From Mycobacterium sp. (GTDB taxonomy: Bacteria; Actinomycetota; Actinomycetes; Mycobacteriales; Mycobacteriaceae): a DNA stretch of 64,000 nucleotides. The stretch covers positions 62,001-126,000 of the forward strand of contig JAGQTV010000009.1 in NCBI GenBank assembly GCA_020438845.1, in the 5' to 3' direction. Under the pieces are notes generated by a model. That model saw only the letters and a program-made list of their open reading frames with translations. It had not been told where the DNA came from and did not search any database. The position numbers and the translations under genes were made by a program. Positions 52,432 through 62,312 of the stretch are shown piece after piece; position 1 is the first letter of the stretch, and each line of letters opens with the position of its first letter.

Positions 52432-53924
52432 CACAATTCCCCTGCCTCGACCGCTTCTCGGGTGTGCTGAGCTGCGGCGATGTCGCGGGCCGAGAAGCGG
52501 ATGAACAGCGCGGCCACACCTACCAGCACCGCAACGGCGGCGATCCAAAGCAAAGAATAGGTGTACCCGGCGTCGAGGGCGTCGAGTTGCGCCGGGTTCA
52601 TGTTGGCCACCGGGCCGGTGGTGCCGCCCAGGTACAAGGTTCGGGAGGTCTGGACGGCCTGGATGACGACCAGAACCAGCGGCCCGCCGAGGTCTTGAAC
52701 CATCAGGGTGACGGCGCTGACCGGCCCGATCTCGCGGGGCCCAACGTCCGCGACCGCGCACAGCGGCAGGATCACCGAGATCACCCCGATTCCGAAACCC
52801 CCCACCAGGATCGGCAGCACCAGGTCCGGGAAATAAGGAATGGTGCGGGTCAGCGTGGAGCCGAACAGCATGGCGCCCAGGACCAGTGCACCGCCGCCGA
52901 TGATCAGCCAGCGCGGAGCTACGTAGGGCGCCAAGCGGGCCGTCACGAGGTTGCCAAGTCCCAGCGCCACCGCGAAGGGAATGAACCCGATGCCGGCGTG
53001 CAGGGCCGAATAACCGAGCACATCCTGGACATACAGTCCGATCATCACCGTCAGCGACAGCATGACACCGCCGGCCAAAAACAGCGAGGTGAACGTCGCC
53101 ACCCGGTTGCGATTGCGGAACAACCACAGCGGCACCAGCGGATGATCGGCGGACCGCTCCACGATGAAGAAGGTGATGCCCAGCAGGACCGCGGCGACGC
53201 CGGCCCCGATGACCCACGGGTCGTTCCAGCCGCGTGGTGGGCCCTGAGTGAACACCATGACGGCGGCACCGCAGCCGAGGGTGGCCAGCAGCGCGCCGGT
53301 GACGTCGAGCTTGAGCCGCTCGTGGCGGGTCTCCTCCAGCCGTGTCAGCGCGATCCAGATGATCAGGATTCCGATCGGGAAGTTGATCAGGAATGCCAGT
53401 CGCCAGGAGATGACGGTCAATGCGCCACCCAGGACCAGACCGAGCACCGAGCCCATGCCCTGCATGGCCGCCGACATCGCCATCGCCTGGTTGCGTGCGT
53501 GGCCGACCGCATAGGTGGTCGCGATCAGCGCCAGGCCGGTCGGGGCGGCGACGGCGGCACCGACGCCCTGAACCGCACGGGCGGCGATCAACAGCGGCCC
53601 GTCGGTGGCCAGACCGCAGGCCATCGAGGCGATCGTGAAGACCCCGACCCCGGAAATGAACGCCCGCTTGTGGCCGATCGCGTCACCAACGCGGCCACCG
53701 AGCAGCAGCAGGCCCCCGAACGTCAGCACGTAGGCGGTGATCACCCAACTCTTGGCCGCGTCCGAGAGATCCAGCTCGGCCTGCATGCGCGGCAGCGCCA
53801 CGATGACGATGGTGCCGTCGAGGGTCGCCATCAACTGCATGCCGGTGATCGCGATGATCGCGATGCCCAGCACGCTGGAGGCAAGCGTTTTGACCGGCGT
53901 TGGGGGAACGCTCTCGCCAGCCAT
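52431..53924 (-). CDS. EfpA-like MFS multidrug transporter (paralogue)
   Basis: A 497-residue, 14-helix DHA2 major facilitator strongly similar to the adjacent EfpA. Shared segments are GMQLMATLDGTIVIVALPRM with motif D1, the loop GGRVGDAIGHKRAF (motif A) and VQGVGAAVAAPTGLALIATT (motif C). It shares SRTLYLGGTTGPV near the end. It lacks EfpA's N-terminal extension. It looks like an old tandem duplication of efpA that acquired an amidohydrolase partner. Confidence 0.92.
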   Translation of the reverse strand: MAGESVPPTPVKTLASSVLGIAIIAITGMQLMATLDGTIVIVALPRMQAELDLSDAAKSWVITAYVLTFGGLLLLGGRVGDAIGHKRAFISGVGVFTIASMACGLATDGPLLIAARAVQGVGAAVAAPTGLALIATTYAVGHARNQAMAMSAAMQGMGSVLGLVLGGALTVISWRLAFLINFPIGILIIWIALTRLEETRHERLKLDVTGALLATLGCGAAVMVFTQGPPRGWNDPWVIGAGVAAVLLGITFFIVERSADHPLVPLWLFRNRNRVATFTSLFLAGGVMLSLTVMIGLYVQDVLGYSALHAGIGFIPFAVALGLGNLVTARLAPYVAPRWLIIGGGALVLGAMLFGSTLTRTIPYFPDLVLPILVGGFGIGVISVILPLCAVADVGPREIGPVSAVTLMVQDLGGPLVLVVIQAVQTSRTLYLGGTTGPVANMNPAQLDALDAGYTYSLLWIAAVAVLVGVAALFIRFSARDIAAAQHTREAVEAGEL

Positions 53925-54000
53925 GGGTAGTTACCCTACCCAGGACCGGGCCGTCAGCCGGTCACACCGTGGACAGTGGCGGTGAGATATCCCCGGGGCG

Positions 54001-55590
54001 TCAGATGTCCCCGGCCTCGAAGGCGTCTTTGACCTCTTGGGCGTGGGCAACCTGCTGGGCGGTGTAGCCGATGAACAGCGCCACGCCGCCGACGATGACG
54101 GCCACCGCGGCGACCCACAGCAGACCGTAGGTGTAGCCCTGGTCCAGCGCGTGCAGTTGCGCCGGGTCCATCCGCTTCACCGGGCCGGTGGTACCGCCCA
54201 AGTACAGGGTGCGTGAAGTGATGACGGCCTGGATGACCGCCAGCACGACCGGGCCGCCCAAATTCTGGAGCATCAGCGCGATCGCCGAGACCGGTCCGAT
54301 CTGGTCGAACCCGACGCCGGCGATGGCCGAGACGGTCAGCGGCACCACGATCATGCCGATGCCGAAGCCCCCGACGGTGATCGGTATCACCAGGTTCGGG
54401 AAGTACGGGATACCGGCGTCCAGCGTGGAGCCGTAGATCATCGCGCCCAGCACCAGAATCCCGCCGGCGATGACCAGCACCCGGGGCTGGAAGAAGGTCA
54501 CCAGCTGCGAGGAGGCGGCCAGACCGATACCCAGGGCGATGACGAACGGGATGAAGCCGATCCCGGCCCGCAGGGCGCTGTAGCCCATGATGTCCTGCAC
54601 GTACAGGCCGATCAGCACGGTCAGGGTGAACATCACCCCACCGGCCAGGAAGATGGCGGCGAAAGTGGCCAGGCGGTTGCGGTCGCGGAACAGGCTGAAC
54701 GGCACCACCGGATTGACCGCGCTGCGCTCGACGACGACGAACGCGGCGAAGGCCAGCACCGCGGCGACGCCGGCGGCCAGGCTTGTGGGAGCCAGCCAGC
54801 CGTTCTCGGGGGCCTGGGTGAAGCCGAACACCGCGGCGGTACAGCCGACCGTGGCCAGCAGTGCACCCGCGGCGTCCAGCTTCAGCCGCTCGCGATTGGT
54901 CTCGTGCAGCGTGGTGTACGCCAGGTAGATCATCACCAGGCCGATCGGCACGTTGACCAGGAACGCCAGCCGCCAGGACAATTCAGTCAGCGCACCGCCG
55001 ACGACCAGGCCCATGACCGATCCGATGCCGGTCATGGCGGCGAACACCGCAGTGGCGGCGTTCCTTGCCGGCCCCTTGGGGAAGGTGGTGGCGACCAGCG
55101 CCAGGCCGGTGGGGGATGCGATGGCCGAGCCGACGCCCTGCAACAGCCGTGCGATGACCAGCGTCGTTTCGTCCCAGGCGATGCCGCAAAGGACGGAGGC
55201 GATGGTGAATAGCGTGACACCCACCATGAAGGTCCGCTTGCGTCCGATGGTGTCGCCCAGGCGTCCGCCGAGCAGCATCAGCCCGCCGAAGGTCAGGACG
55301 TAGGCCGTGATGACCCAGCTACGCCCGGCGTCGGACAGACCCAGTTCGTCCTGAATCCTCGGAAGCGCCACGATGGCCACGGTGCTGTCCATGGTCGCCA
55401 GCAACTGCATGCCGCCGATCGCGATGATCGCCGCGATGAAGCGCCGGGAGGGCAACCAGGCCGGAACGAAGGACCTCGGGCGGTCCAGGCCGGCCGAGTC
55501 CGGGAGAACCGGGATTCCACGGTCATTGGCATTCCGATAGCCGGCGATACGGTGCGAACCCGTCCGCTCAGCGTCGTCGAGAGCCGTCAT
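54001..55590 (-). CDS. efpA: Multidrug efflux/lipid transporter EfpA
   Basis: A 529-residue, 14-helix DHA2-family transporter, homologue of Rv2846c. It is essential in M. tuberculosis and implicated in drug efflux and lipid transport. The start MTALDDAERT, SRRFIAAIIAIGGMQLLATM, motif A GGRLGDTIGRKRTF and LYLGGTTGPVKRMD match. It follows cysG by 33 bases but has its own promoter-like sequence with an AT-rich palindrome just upstream. Confidence 0.96.
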   Translation of the reverse strand: MTALDDAERTGSHRIAGYRNANDRGIPVLPDSAGLDRPRSFVPAWLPSRRFIAAIIAIGGMQLLATMDSTVAIVALPRIQDELGLSDAGRSWVITAYVLTFGGLMLLGGRLGDTIGRKRTFMVGVTLFTIASVLCGIAWDETTLVIARLLQGVGSAIASPTGLALVATTFPKGPARNAATAVFAAMTGIGSVMGLVVGGALTELSWRLAFLVNVPIGLVMIYLAYTTLHETNRERLKLDAAGALLATVGCTAAVFGFTQAPENGWLAPTSLAAGVAAVLAFAAFVVVERSAVNPVVPFSLFRDRNRLATFAAIFLAGGVMFTLTVLIGLYVQDIMGYSALRAGIGFIPFVIALGIGLAASSQLVTFFQPRVLVIAGGILVLGAMIYGSTLDAGIPYFPNLVIPITVGGFGIGMIVVPLTVSAIAGVGFDQIGPVSAIALMLQNLGGPVVLAVIQAVITSRTLYLGGTTGPVKRMDPAQLHALDQGYTYGLLWVAAVAVIVGGVALFIGYTAQQVAHAQEVKDAFEAGDI

Positions 55591-55609
55591 AAGGGGCTAC
55601 CCTACCTCA

Positions 55610-55632
55610 ATATTAAGAAGACTTTAAAGTCT
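55610..55632 (-). promoter_or_regulatory. efpA promoter with 14-bp perfect palindrome
   Basis: AGACTTTAAAGTCT (55619-55632) is a perfect palindrome overlapping the cysG stop codon. Directly downstream on the minus strand TAATAT (55615-55610) makes a good -10 box, 20 bases before the efpA ATG, so the palindrome would sit between -10 and -35. Such AT-rich symmetry is rare in this GC-rich window and suggests a repressor site. Confidence 0.6.
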
Positions 55633-56853
55633 CGATACCGTCTCGAATCCGGCCACCGGTCCTATGACGATGATGGCAGGGGGACGAATGCCCTGGTCAC
55701 GGATGCGTTCAGCTACGTCGGCCAAGGTGGCGCGAACCACCCGCTGGGCGGCCGTGGTGCCGTGCTGGACCACCAGCACCGGCGTTTGCGCAGGTCGCCC
55801 ACCTTTTAAGAGCACGTCGGCGAACTGTTCGATGCGCTCGACGGCCATCAGCAGGACCAGAGTCCCGGTCAGCTTCGCCAGGGCGCCCCAATTCACCAAC
55901 GATTCCGGATGCCCGGGAGCAACATGGCCGCTGACCACGCCGAACTCGTGGTTGACCGCCCGATGGGTGACCGGCACGCCCGCCATCGCGGGCACCGCGA
56001 TGGCGCTGGTCAGGCCCGGGGTAACTGTGACCGGGATCCCCGCATCGACCAGAGCGAGAACTTCCTCATATCCGCGGGCGAAGACGAAGGGATCCCCGCC
56101 CTTGAGGCGGACGACGAACTTGCCCGCCCTGGCCCGGTCTATGAGGACCTCGTTGATGGCGTCCTGGGCCATGGCCCGGCCGTAGGGGATCTTGGCCGCG
56201 TCGATGATCTCCACATGCGGCGGCAGTTCGGCCAGCAGTTCGGGCGGCGCCAGCCGATCGGCGACGACGACCTCGGCTGCCGCCAGCAGTCGTCGGCCCC
56301 GCACCGTGATCAGTTCCGGGTCGCCCGGTCCGCCGCCTACCAGTGCCACTCCACCCGGGACCACGTCGACAGCGGTGCTGGCGACCACGTCCGGGGCGAT
56401 CCTGCCCTGGTGCAGCGCCTCCCTGATAGCCGAGCGGACGGCTGCCGAGCGCCGGTGCTCACCGCCGGCCAGCACCCCGATCAGCAAACCGCGATAATCC
56501 AGCGAGGCTGGGGTGACCGCGGTGCCTTCGCGGCCGGCGTCGGCGCGTACACAGAAGATCCGGCGCCGTTCGGCCTCGGCGACGACGGCCGCATTGACCT
56601 TCGGATCATCGGTGGCGGCGATCGCGTACCAGGCGTCGTCCAGGTCGCCGTCCCGGTAGTCGCGCAAGATCAGGGTGATTCCGGGCTTCTGCTCGGCGAA
56701 CGCCTCCACCGCCGGGGTGGCCGCCCGGGTGATGACGTGCACATCGGCACCGTTGGAAACGAGCAATGGAACCCGGCGCTGGGCGACGCCACCGCCGCCG
56801 ACCACGACGACCTTCCTGCCGTTCAGGCGCAACCCAACGAGGTACTCGTTCAC
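55624..56853 (-). CDS. cysG: Siroheme synthase CysG
   Basis: A 409-residue fusion. The N-terminal NAD-dependent precorrin-2 dehydrogenase/ferrochelatase part has VVVVGGGGVAQRRV. The C-terminal uroporphyrinogen III methyltransferase has LVGGGPGDPELITVRG, VRLKGGDPFVFARG and AVPAMAGVPVTHRA. It supplies precorrin-2 and siroheme for cobalamin and for sulfite/nitrite reductases. It starts with GTG overlapping the cobB stop. It is the last gene of the mqo-to-cysG chain. Confidence 0.96.
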   Translation of the reverse strand: MNEYLVGLRLNGRKVVVVGGGGVAQRRVPLLVSNGADVHVITRAATPAVEAFAEQKPGITLILRDYRDGDLDDAWYAIAATDDPKVNAAVVAEAERRRIFCVRADAGREGTAVTPASLDYRGLLIGVLAGGEHRRSAAVRSAIREALHQGRIAPDVVASTAVDVVPGGVALVGGGPGDPELITVRGRRLLAAAEVVVADRLAPPELLAELPPHVEIIDAAKIPYGRAMAQDAINEVLIDRARAGKFVVRLKGGDPFVFARGYEEVLALVDAGIPVTVTPGLTSAIAVPAMAGVPVTHRAVNHEFGVVSGHVAPGHPESLVNWGALAKLTGTLVLLMAVERIEQFADVLLKGGRPAQTPVLVVQHGTTAAQRVVRATLADVAERIRDQGIRPPAIIVIGPVAGFETVSRL

Positions 56854-58223
56854 CGCACGAGCCTATTGACCGACGCTCGCTCGACAAACCGCCGTGTGGA
56901 CTGCGGCTGCGCCGCGGGGTGCACATGCAGATACGACGCGTGTATCCCCGCCCTGACCGCACCTTCGCCGACTGACCGCCCGTCTACCCCGCGCAGTAGC
57001 CAGGCCGGCTGGCCGGGATCGGCGAACTCGACCGTTGTGCGGTGGAATTCGTGGCCGGTAACCCGCGTGCCGGTGCCGTAGTTCGGGGAGTCCGCTGCAG
57101 CGACCGCGTCGCGATAGCCCAGCACGAGCCGCTCGGTGAAGCGGGCCCGGCCGGCCAGCACCCCGCACATCGGGTGCCCGTCGAGATCGCTCATCAGATA
57201 GGTCAGCCCGCCGCACTCGGCGTGCACCGGCGCATGGTCAGAAAGTTCACGGAGCTGTGCCCGCAGGGTGGAGTTGGCGGACAATTGCTCCGGGTACTGC
57301 TCGGGAAACCCGCCTGGGAGCACCACCGCGGCGCTGTCCGCGGGGAGGGTGTCGGTGAGTGGATCGAACGGAACCGGTTGCCCGCCGGCGGCGTACACCA
57401 GTTCGTCTCGCTCGGCGTAGCCGAAGGTGAACGCCGCCCCCGCTGCCACGGCCACCACCGGATTGCCCCCCACCGGCTCGCCGACCGCGTCAGCGGGTGA
57501 CCACGGCGCCACGGTCACCGTCGATCCCGCCAGGGCCACCACCGCGGTGAGATCGACGTGGCGAGTCACCAATTCGGCCATCGCCGCCACTGCGGCCCGG
57601 GCCGCCTCACCGTGTTCGGCGGCGGTCACCAGACCCAGATGCCGTGACGGCACCGCCAGATCGTCGTGGCGCGGCAACGCTCCGAGCACCCGGAGACCCA
57701 CGGCGTCGCAGGCCTGCCTCAGCACCTGCTCATGTCGAGGGGTGCCGACCCGGTTGAGGATCACCCCACCGATCCGAAGTCCTGGCTGGAAGGTCGAAAA
57801 TCCTTGCAACACAGCGGCCAGGCTCTGGCTTTGGCCTCGCGCGTCCACCACCATCAGCACCGGGGCACCGAGTGCTGCCGCCACCTGTGCGGTGGAGCCG
57901 CGGGCCGGGATCAGGAACTGCTCGTCGATCCTGCCGTCGAACAGGCCCATCACCCCCTCAACCACGGCGATGTCGGCGTCCCGGGAGCCGTGCCGGTACA
58001 GCGGACCGATCATGTCCTCCCCCACCAACACCGGATCGAGATTGCGGCCCGGCCGGCCGGTGGCCAGACAGTGGTAGCCGGGGTCGATGAAGTCCGGTCC
58101 GACCTTGAAGGGTGCCACCCGATGACCTGCCCTACCCAGCGCTCCCATCAAACCCGTTGCGACGGTGGTCTTTCCACTGCCCGATGAAGGTGCGCTGACG
58201 ACAATGGCCCCGGCGGCGGTCAC
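56850..58223 (-). CDS. cobB: Cobyrinic acid a,c-diamide synthase
   Basis: ATP- and glutamine-dependent amidation in cobalamin synthesis. The 457-residue protein has the synthetase P-loop SAPSSGSGKTTVATGL at the start and VEGVMGLFDG near residue 95. The glutaminase domain has Cys in HAECGGLTYL and His in GHEFHRTTV. GTG 58223 lies 4 bases after the cobO stop; the longer frame to 58265 would overlap cobO. Confidence 0.95.
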   Translation of the reverse strand: MTAAGAIVVSAPSSGSGKTTVATGLMGALGRAGHRVAPFKVGPDFIDPGYHCLATGRPGRNLDPVLVGEDMIGPLYRHGSRDADIAVVEGVMGLFDGRIDEQFLIPARGSTAQVAAALGAPVLMVVDARGQSQSLAAVLQGFSTFQPGLRIGGVILNRVGTPRHEQVLRQACDAVGLRVLGALPRHDDLAVPSRHLGLVTAAEHGEAARAAVAAMAELVTRHVDLTAVVALAGSTVTVAPWSPADAVGEPVGGNPVVAVAAGAAFTFGYAERDELVYAAGGQPVPFDPLTDTLPADSAAVVLPGGFPEQYPEQLSANSTLRAQLRELSDHAPVHAECGGLTYLMSDLDGHPMCGVLAGRARFTERLVLGYRDAVAAADSPNYGTGTRVTGHEFHRTTVEFADPGQPAWLLRGVDGRSVGEGAVRAGIHASYLHVHPAAQPQSTRRFVERASVNRLVR

Positions 58224-58227
58224 GTAC

Positions 58228-58845
58228 TCACCATTCGATGCCGCGCTGGCCCTTACGGCCCGCATCCATCGGATGCTTGACTTTGGCCATCTCGGTGACC
58301 AGGTCTGCGGCGTCGATCAGCCGTTGCGGGGCGTCCCGTCCGGTGATGACGACGTGCTGGCTTCCCGGCCTGGCGAGCAGGACGTCGACGACATCCTCGA
58401 CGGGGATCCACCCCCACTTCAGCGGGTAGGTGAACTCGTCGAGGACGTAGAAGTCGTGCCGTTGTTCGGCTAGCCGCCGCGTGATTTCGGCCCATCCGTC
58501 TGCGGCGGCCGCGGCGGGGTCTTCGCCGGAATCGGTTGCCGGGCGCGCCCAGGACCATCCCAAGCCCATCTTGTGCCATTCCACCGCGCCACCGACACCG
58601 GCGTCATCGTGCAGGCGGCCCAGTTCGGCGAACGCGGCCTCCTCCCCCACTTTCCACTTGGCGCTCTTGACGAATTGGAACACCGCAACGCTCATTCCGG
58701 AGTTCCACGCCCGCAGCGCCATCCCGAATGCGGCGGTCGACTTGCCTTTGCCGTCGCCGGTGTGCACTGCCAGCACCGGGGCCCGCCGTCGCTGCCGGGT
58801 CGTCAGCCCGTCCTCGGGAACGGCGAGGGGTTGGCCCCGTGGCAT
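58228..58845 (-). CDS. cobO: Corrinoid adenosyltransferase
   Basis: Transfers adenosyl from ATP to cob(I)alamin or its precursor. The 205 residues carry the P-loop HTGDGKGKSTAAFGMALR, FQFVKSAKWKVGE and VLDEFTYPLKWGW, the CobA/CobO signatures. The ATG shares one base with the stop of the chelatase gene (TGATG). Confidence 0.97.
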   Translation of the reverse strand: MPRGQPLAVPEDGLTTRQRRRAPVLAVHTGDGKGKSTAAFGMALRAWNSGMSVAVFQFVKSAKWKVGEEAAFAELGRLHDDAGVGGAVEWHKMGLGWSWARPATDSGEDPAAAAADGWAEITRRLAEQRHDFYVLDEFTYPLKWGWIPVEDVVDVLLARPGSQHVVITGRDAPQRLIDAADLVTEMAKVKHPMDAGRKGQRGIEW

Positions 58846-60707
58846 CAGGCGGCTCCGCGCACGGCCCCACGAACGGCCCCCGCCAGTCCGTCGGCGTGCA
58901 GTTGTTGCAGTCGCAACACCGGTGCCCGCAACTGCCGGGCCAGGTCCCCGGCGAGTCCCAGCCTGACGTAGGACGTCTCGCAGTCCACCACCACGGCAGC
59001 GGTTCCCTCGGCCACCAGCCGGGCTGCCGCGATCCGGCTGCGTCCCAGCGGATCGACGCCCCCGGTGGCCCGGCCGTCGGTCAGCACCACCACCATTGGT
59101 CGCCGAGTGCGGTCACGGGCCCGCTCCCGTCGAACCACGCCGCCCGCGGCGAGCAGGCCGCTGGCCAGTGGCGTGGTGCCGCCGGTGTCGAAGCGGGCCA
59201 ATCGCCGCGCGGCGATGTGCGCCGATGTGGTCGGCGGCAGCAGTAGCGTGGCCTGGTCGGCCCGGAATGTGATGACCGCAACCTTGTCCCGGCGCTGGTA
59301 GGCATCACGCAGCAGTGACAGCGCGGCACCGCCGACCGCCGCCATCCGGTCCCGGGCGGCCATCGACCCGGAAGCGTCGACCACGAAGATCACCAGGTTG
59401 CCCTCCCGGCCGATCCGCCGGGCGCTCCGAACGTCGTCGGCTCCCGGCCGCACCGGCCCCGGAGCCGGATTGCGCTCGGCGGCGGCGAGCACTGTGGCAA
59501 AAAGGTGCAGCCCATGGCCCTGGCCGTCGCGGCTGGCTCCGACCACCGCCCCGGTGGAGTTGCGAGCGGCCGACCGCCGGCCCGCGGCGCCCTCGCCGAC
59601 TCCCGGTACCGTCAGCGCCTGGGTGCGAAAGGTAGCTGCCGGGGGGGCTGACGGCCGACTGCGCGATCGCGAATTGCCCTGACGTGCAATCGTTTCAGCG
59701 CCACTGTCGACCGGCTCGCCGCCCCCCGGAGGGTCGGGATCGGGCTCAGGATCGGCCTCGTGATCGGCCTTGAGATCGGCACCGCCGGCCTCGGCCAGCA
59801 TCTGATCCAGCTCATCCGGGTCGATGCCGGGGTCGTCGAACGGATCGCGGCGACGGCGATGCGGCAGCGCCAGTTCAACCGCCACCCGAATGTCTTCGGC
59901 GGTGACGACAACCGACGCGCGCCAGGCGGCGTGCGCAACCGCGGTCCGGGCCACCACCAGATCGGCGCGCATCCCGTCGACGTCGAAAGCGGCGCACACC
60001 GCCGCGATCCGGTCCAATTCGCGGTCGGGGAGGTCTACGTCATCGACCCTCGCCCGGGCGGCGGCGATCCGGTCGGATAGCTCCGCATCCTCGTCAGCGA
60101 AGCGAGCCGCGAAGCCGGCGGGGTCGGCTTCGTAGGCCAAGCGGGAGCGGACCACCGCGCTGCGCACCGCAACTTCCCGGGATGCCTGCACGTCGACAGC
60201 CAGGCCGAACCGGTCCAACAATTGAGGGCGCAGCTCACCTTCTTCGGGGTTCATGGTGCCGATCAGTACGAATCGCGATTCGTGGGAGTGCGACACCCCA
60301 TCGCGTTCGATGTGTACCCGGCCCATGGCGGCGGCGTCGAGGAGGATGTCAACGAGGTGGTCGGGCAGCAGGTTGACTTCATCGACGTAGAGCACGCCGC
60401 CGTGCGCGCGGGCCAGGAGGCCGGGCGAGAACGCGTGCTCGCCGTCGCGCAGCACCTTCTGCAGGTCCAGCGAGCCGACCACCCGGTCCTCGGTGGCGCC
60501 GATCGGCAGTTCCACCAGCCGAGCGCCTGGTGCGGCCTGCGTCACGATCGCGGCCAGCCCCCGCACCGCCGTGGACTTGGCGGTGCCCTTCTCCCCGCGG
60601 ATGAGCACCCCGCCGATCTCGGGCCGCACGGCGCACAACAGCAGCGCCAGGCGCAGCCGGTCATGCCCGACGATCGCGCTGAATGGATATGGCGCGGGGC
60701 CGGTCAC
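58845..60707 (-). CDS. Magnesium/cobalt chelatase-like AAA-VWA protein
   Basis: A 620-residue fusion like Rv2850c. The N-terminal AAA+ ATPase (BchI-type) has Walker [11 protein letters not shown] and Walker [13 protein letters not shown]. An acidic Pro-rich linker (about residues 320-400) follows. The C-terminal VWA domain (BchD-type) has the MIDAS motif VDASGSM and later TDGRATGG. It likely works with a CobN-type subunit to insert cobalt into the corrin ring, which fits cobO and cobB downstream. GTG 60707 overlaps the mqo stop (GTGA). Confidence 0.93.
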   Translation of the reverse strand: MTGPAPYPFSAIVGHDRLRLALLLCAVRPEIGGVLIRGEKGTAKSTAVRGLAAIVTQAAPGARLVELPIGATEDRVVGSLDLQKVLRDGEHAFSPGLLARAHGGVLYVDEVNLLPDHLVDILLDAAAMGRVHIERDGVSHSHESRFVLIGTMNPEEGELRPQLLDRFGLAVDVQASREVAVRSAVVRSRLAYEADPAGFAARFADEDAELSDRIAAARARVDDVDLPDRELDRIAAVCAAFDVDGMRADLVVARTAVAHAAWRASVVVTAEDIRVAVELALPHRRRRDPFDDPGIDPDELDQMLAEAGGADLKADHEADPEPDPDPPGGGEPVDSGAETIARQGNSRSRSRPSAPPAATFRTQALTVPGVGEGAAGRRSAARNSTGAVVGASRDGQGHGLHLFATVLAAAERNPAPGPVRPGADDVRSARRIGREGNLVIFVVDASGSMAARDRMAAVGGAALSLLRDAYQRRDKVAVITFRADQATLLLPPTTSAHIAARRLARFDTGGTTPLASGLLAAGGVVRRERARDRTRRPMVVVLTDGRATGGVDPLGRSRIAAARLVAEGTAAVVVDCETSYVRLGLAGDLARQLRAPVLRLQQLHADGLAGAVRGAVRGAA

Positions 60708-62209
60708 ACCACCCCCGCGCCGCGCTCCAGGCCCAGAACTCTGGTTCCGTGGTCCCACACCTCGGCGAACAGTCGGGGTTCGTCGGAGAGCTTGGTCCCC
60801 AGCGAGGGCACCATCTCCTTCAGCTTGGGCTCCCACGAGGGGTAGCGATCGGGGAAACAGCGCTCCATCACTTCGAGCATGGCCGGCACCGCGGTGGAGG
60901 CGCCCGGTGACGCCCCGAGAAGCCCGGCGATGGAGCCGTCCGCCGCGGCCAGCACGGTGGTGCCGAACTCCAGAATCCCCAGTTTCTTCGGGTCGCGACG
61001 GATCACCTGCACCCGCTGGCCGGCGATGGCGAGCTCCCAGTCGTTGCTCACCGCGGTGGGCGCGAATTGCCGCAGGGTGTCCACGCGGTCCTCGAAGGAC
61101 TGCAGGAGTTCTCCGATCAGGTACTTCAACAGTGGCAGTTCGGTCAGTCCGACACCGATCATCGAGAACAGATTGTTGGGCTTGACCGACAGCGGCAGGT
61201 CGGTGGCCTTGCCGGTCTTGAGGAACTTCGGCGACCAACCGGCGAACGGCCCGAACAACAGCCAGTCCCGGCCCGTGATGACCCGGGTGTCCAGGTGAGG
61301 CATCGACATCGGCGGGGCACCCATCGGGGGCAGGCCGTACACCTTGGCGTGATGAGCTCCGGCCAGCTTCGGGTTGTTGGTGCGCAGCCACTCCCCACTC
61401 ACCGGGAAGCCGCCGAATCCCTTGGCCTCTTTGATACCCGACTTCTGTAGCAACGGCAGCGCGCCGCCACCGGCGCCGACGAACACGAACTTGCTTCGCA
61501 GCTTGAGTTTTTCGCCGGTGCGGCGGTTTACCACCTTGACCGTCCAGCTACCGTCGGATTCCTGGTCCAGATCACGTACGTCGTGACCGAACAGCGTGTT
61601 CATACCCTGGGTGGTTCCGAAGGCGAGCAACTGACGAGACAGCGCACCGAAGTCGACGTCGGTCCCGGCTTCGGTCCAGTTGAGCCCGACCGGGTCGGAG
61701 AAGTCGCGTCCGGCCGCCATCAGGGGCAGCCGACGGGCGAACTCGTCTTCATCGTCGATGAATTCCATGGTCGCGAACAGCGGGTTACGCACCAGGGTGT
61801 CGCGGCGGCGGCGCAGGTAGTCGACGTTCTGGGCACCGTGGACGAAGCTGACGTGCGGCACCGGGTTGAGGAAGCTGCGGACGTCGGTGAGGATCCCGTG
61901 TTCGTGGGCGTACGCCCAGAACTGGCGGGTGACCTGGAACTGCTCATTGACGTTGACCGCTTTCGCAATCTCGATAGTCCCGTCAGGACTCTCCGGGGTG
62001 TAGTTCAGCTCGCACAGCGCCGAGTGGCCGGTACCGGCGTTGTTCCACGGGTCGCTGCTCTCCGCCGCCGCAGCGTCCAACCGTTCGACCACGGTGATCG
62101 ACCAGTTCGGCTCCATCAGCTTCAGCAGGGCGCCCAAGGTGGCACTCATAATTCCCGCGCCGACCAGGACAACGTCAGTCGTGACGTCGTGCTTGGGGTT
62201 TTCAGACAC
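60704..62209 (-). CDS. mqo: Malate:quinone oxidoreductase
   Basis: A 501-residue peripheral membrane FAD enzyme that oxidises malate to oxaloacetate and passes electrons to menaquinone. The FAD motif is [16 protein letters not shown], and the family segments [35 protein letters not shown] and [17 protein letters not shown] are present. In M. tuberculosis an acetyltransferase gene (Rv2851c) separates mqo from the chelatase. Here they overlap, placing mqo at the head of the cobalamin chain. Confidence 0.97.
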   Translation of the reverse strand: MSENPKHDVTTDVVLVGAGIMSATLGALLKLMEPNWSITVVERLDAAAAESSDPWNNAGTGHSALCELNYTPESPDGTIEIAKAVNVNEQFQVTRQFWAYAHEHGILTDVRSFLNPVPHVSFVHGAQNVDYLRRRRDTLVRNPLFATMEFIDDEDEFARRLPLMAAGRDFSDPVGLNWTEAGTDVDFGALSRQLLAFGTTQGMNTLFGHDVRDLDQESDGSWTVKVVNRRTGEKLKLRSKFVFVGAGGGALPLLQKSGIKEAKGFGGFPVSGEWLRTNNPKLAGAHHAKVYGLPPMGAPPMSMPHLDTRVITGRDWLLFGPFAGWSPKFLKTGKATDLPLSVKPNNLFSMIGVGLTELPLLKYLIGELLQSFEDRVDTLRQFAPTAVSNDWELAIAGQRVQVIRRDPKKLGILEFGTTVLAAADGSIAGLLGASPGASTAVPAMLEVMERCFPDRYPSWEPKLKEMVPSLGTKLSDEPRLFAEVWDHGTRVLGLERGAGVV

Positions 62210-62312
62210 TGGTCCCGCCCTTCACTCGAGTCGATCCTGTGGCGCATAGGTTATCGCGATCCACACTCCGCGAACGGGGTAAGTCATCAGCACATCGGCT
62301 TAGTCTTGATCC
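62210..62312. promoter_or_regulatory. Divergent promoter region mqo / hydrolase
   Basis: These 103 bases must drive both mqo (leftward, with the cobalamin genes behind it) and the hydrolase (rightward). On the minus strand GATAACCT near 62248-62255 is a possible -10 element. No cobalamin riboswitch features (B12 box, conserved stems) are recognisable. Confidence 0.4.

Noticed and set aside
52464-53930. A 488-residue, His/Asp/Gln-rich plus-strand frame opposite the second efflux pump.
   Set aside because: Composition is the complement of a membrane protein gene; typical antisense artefact.
62210-62312. Possible cobalamin riboswitch ahead of the mqo-cobalamin chain.
   Set aside because: Only about 100 bases are available and I find no B12-box-like or conserved stem sequence.
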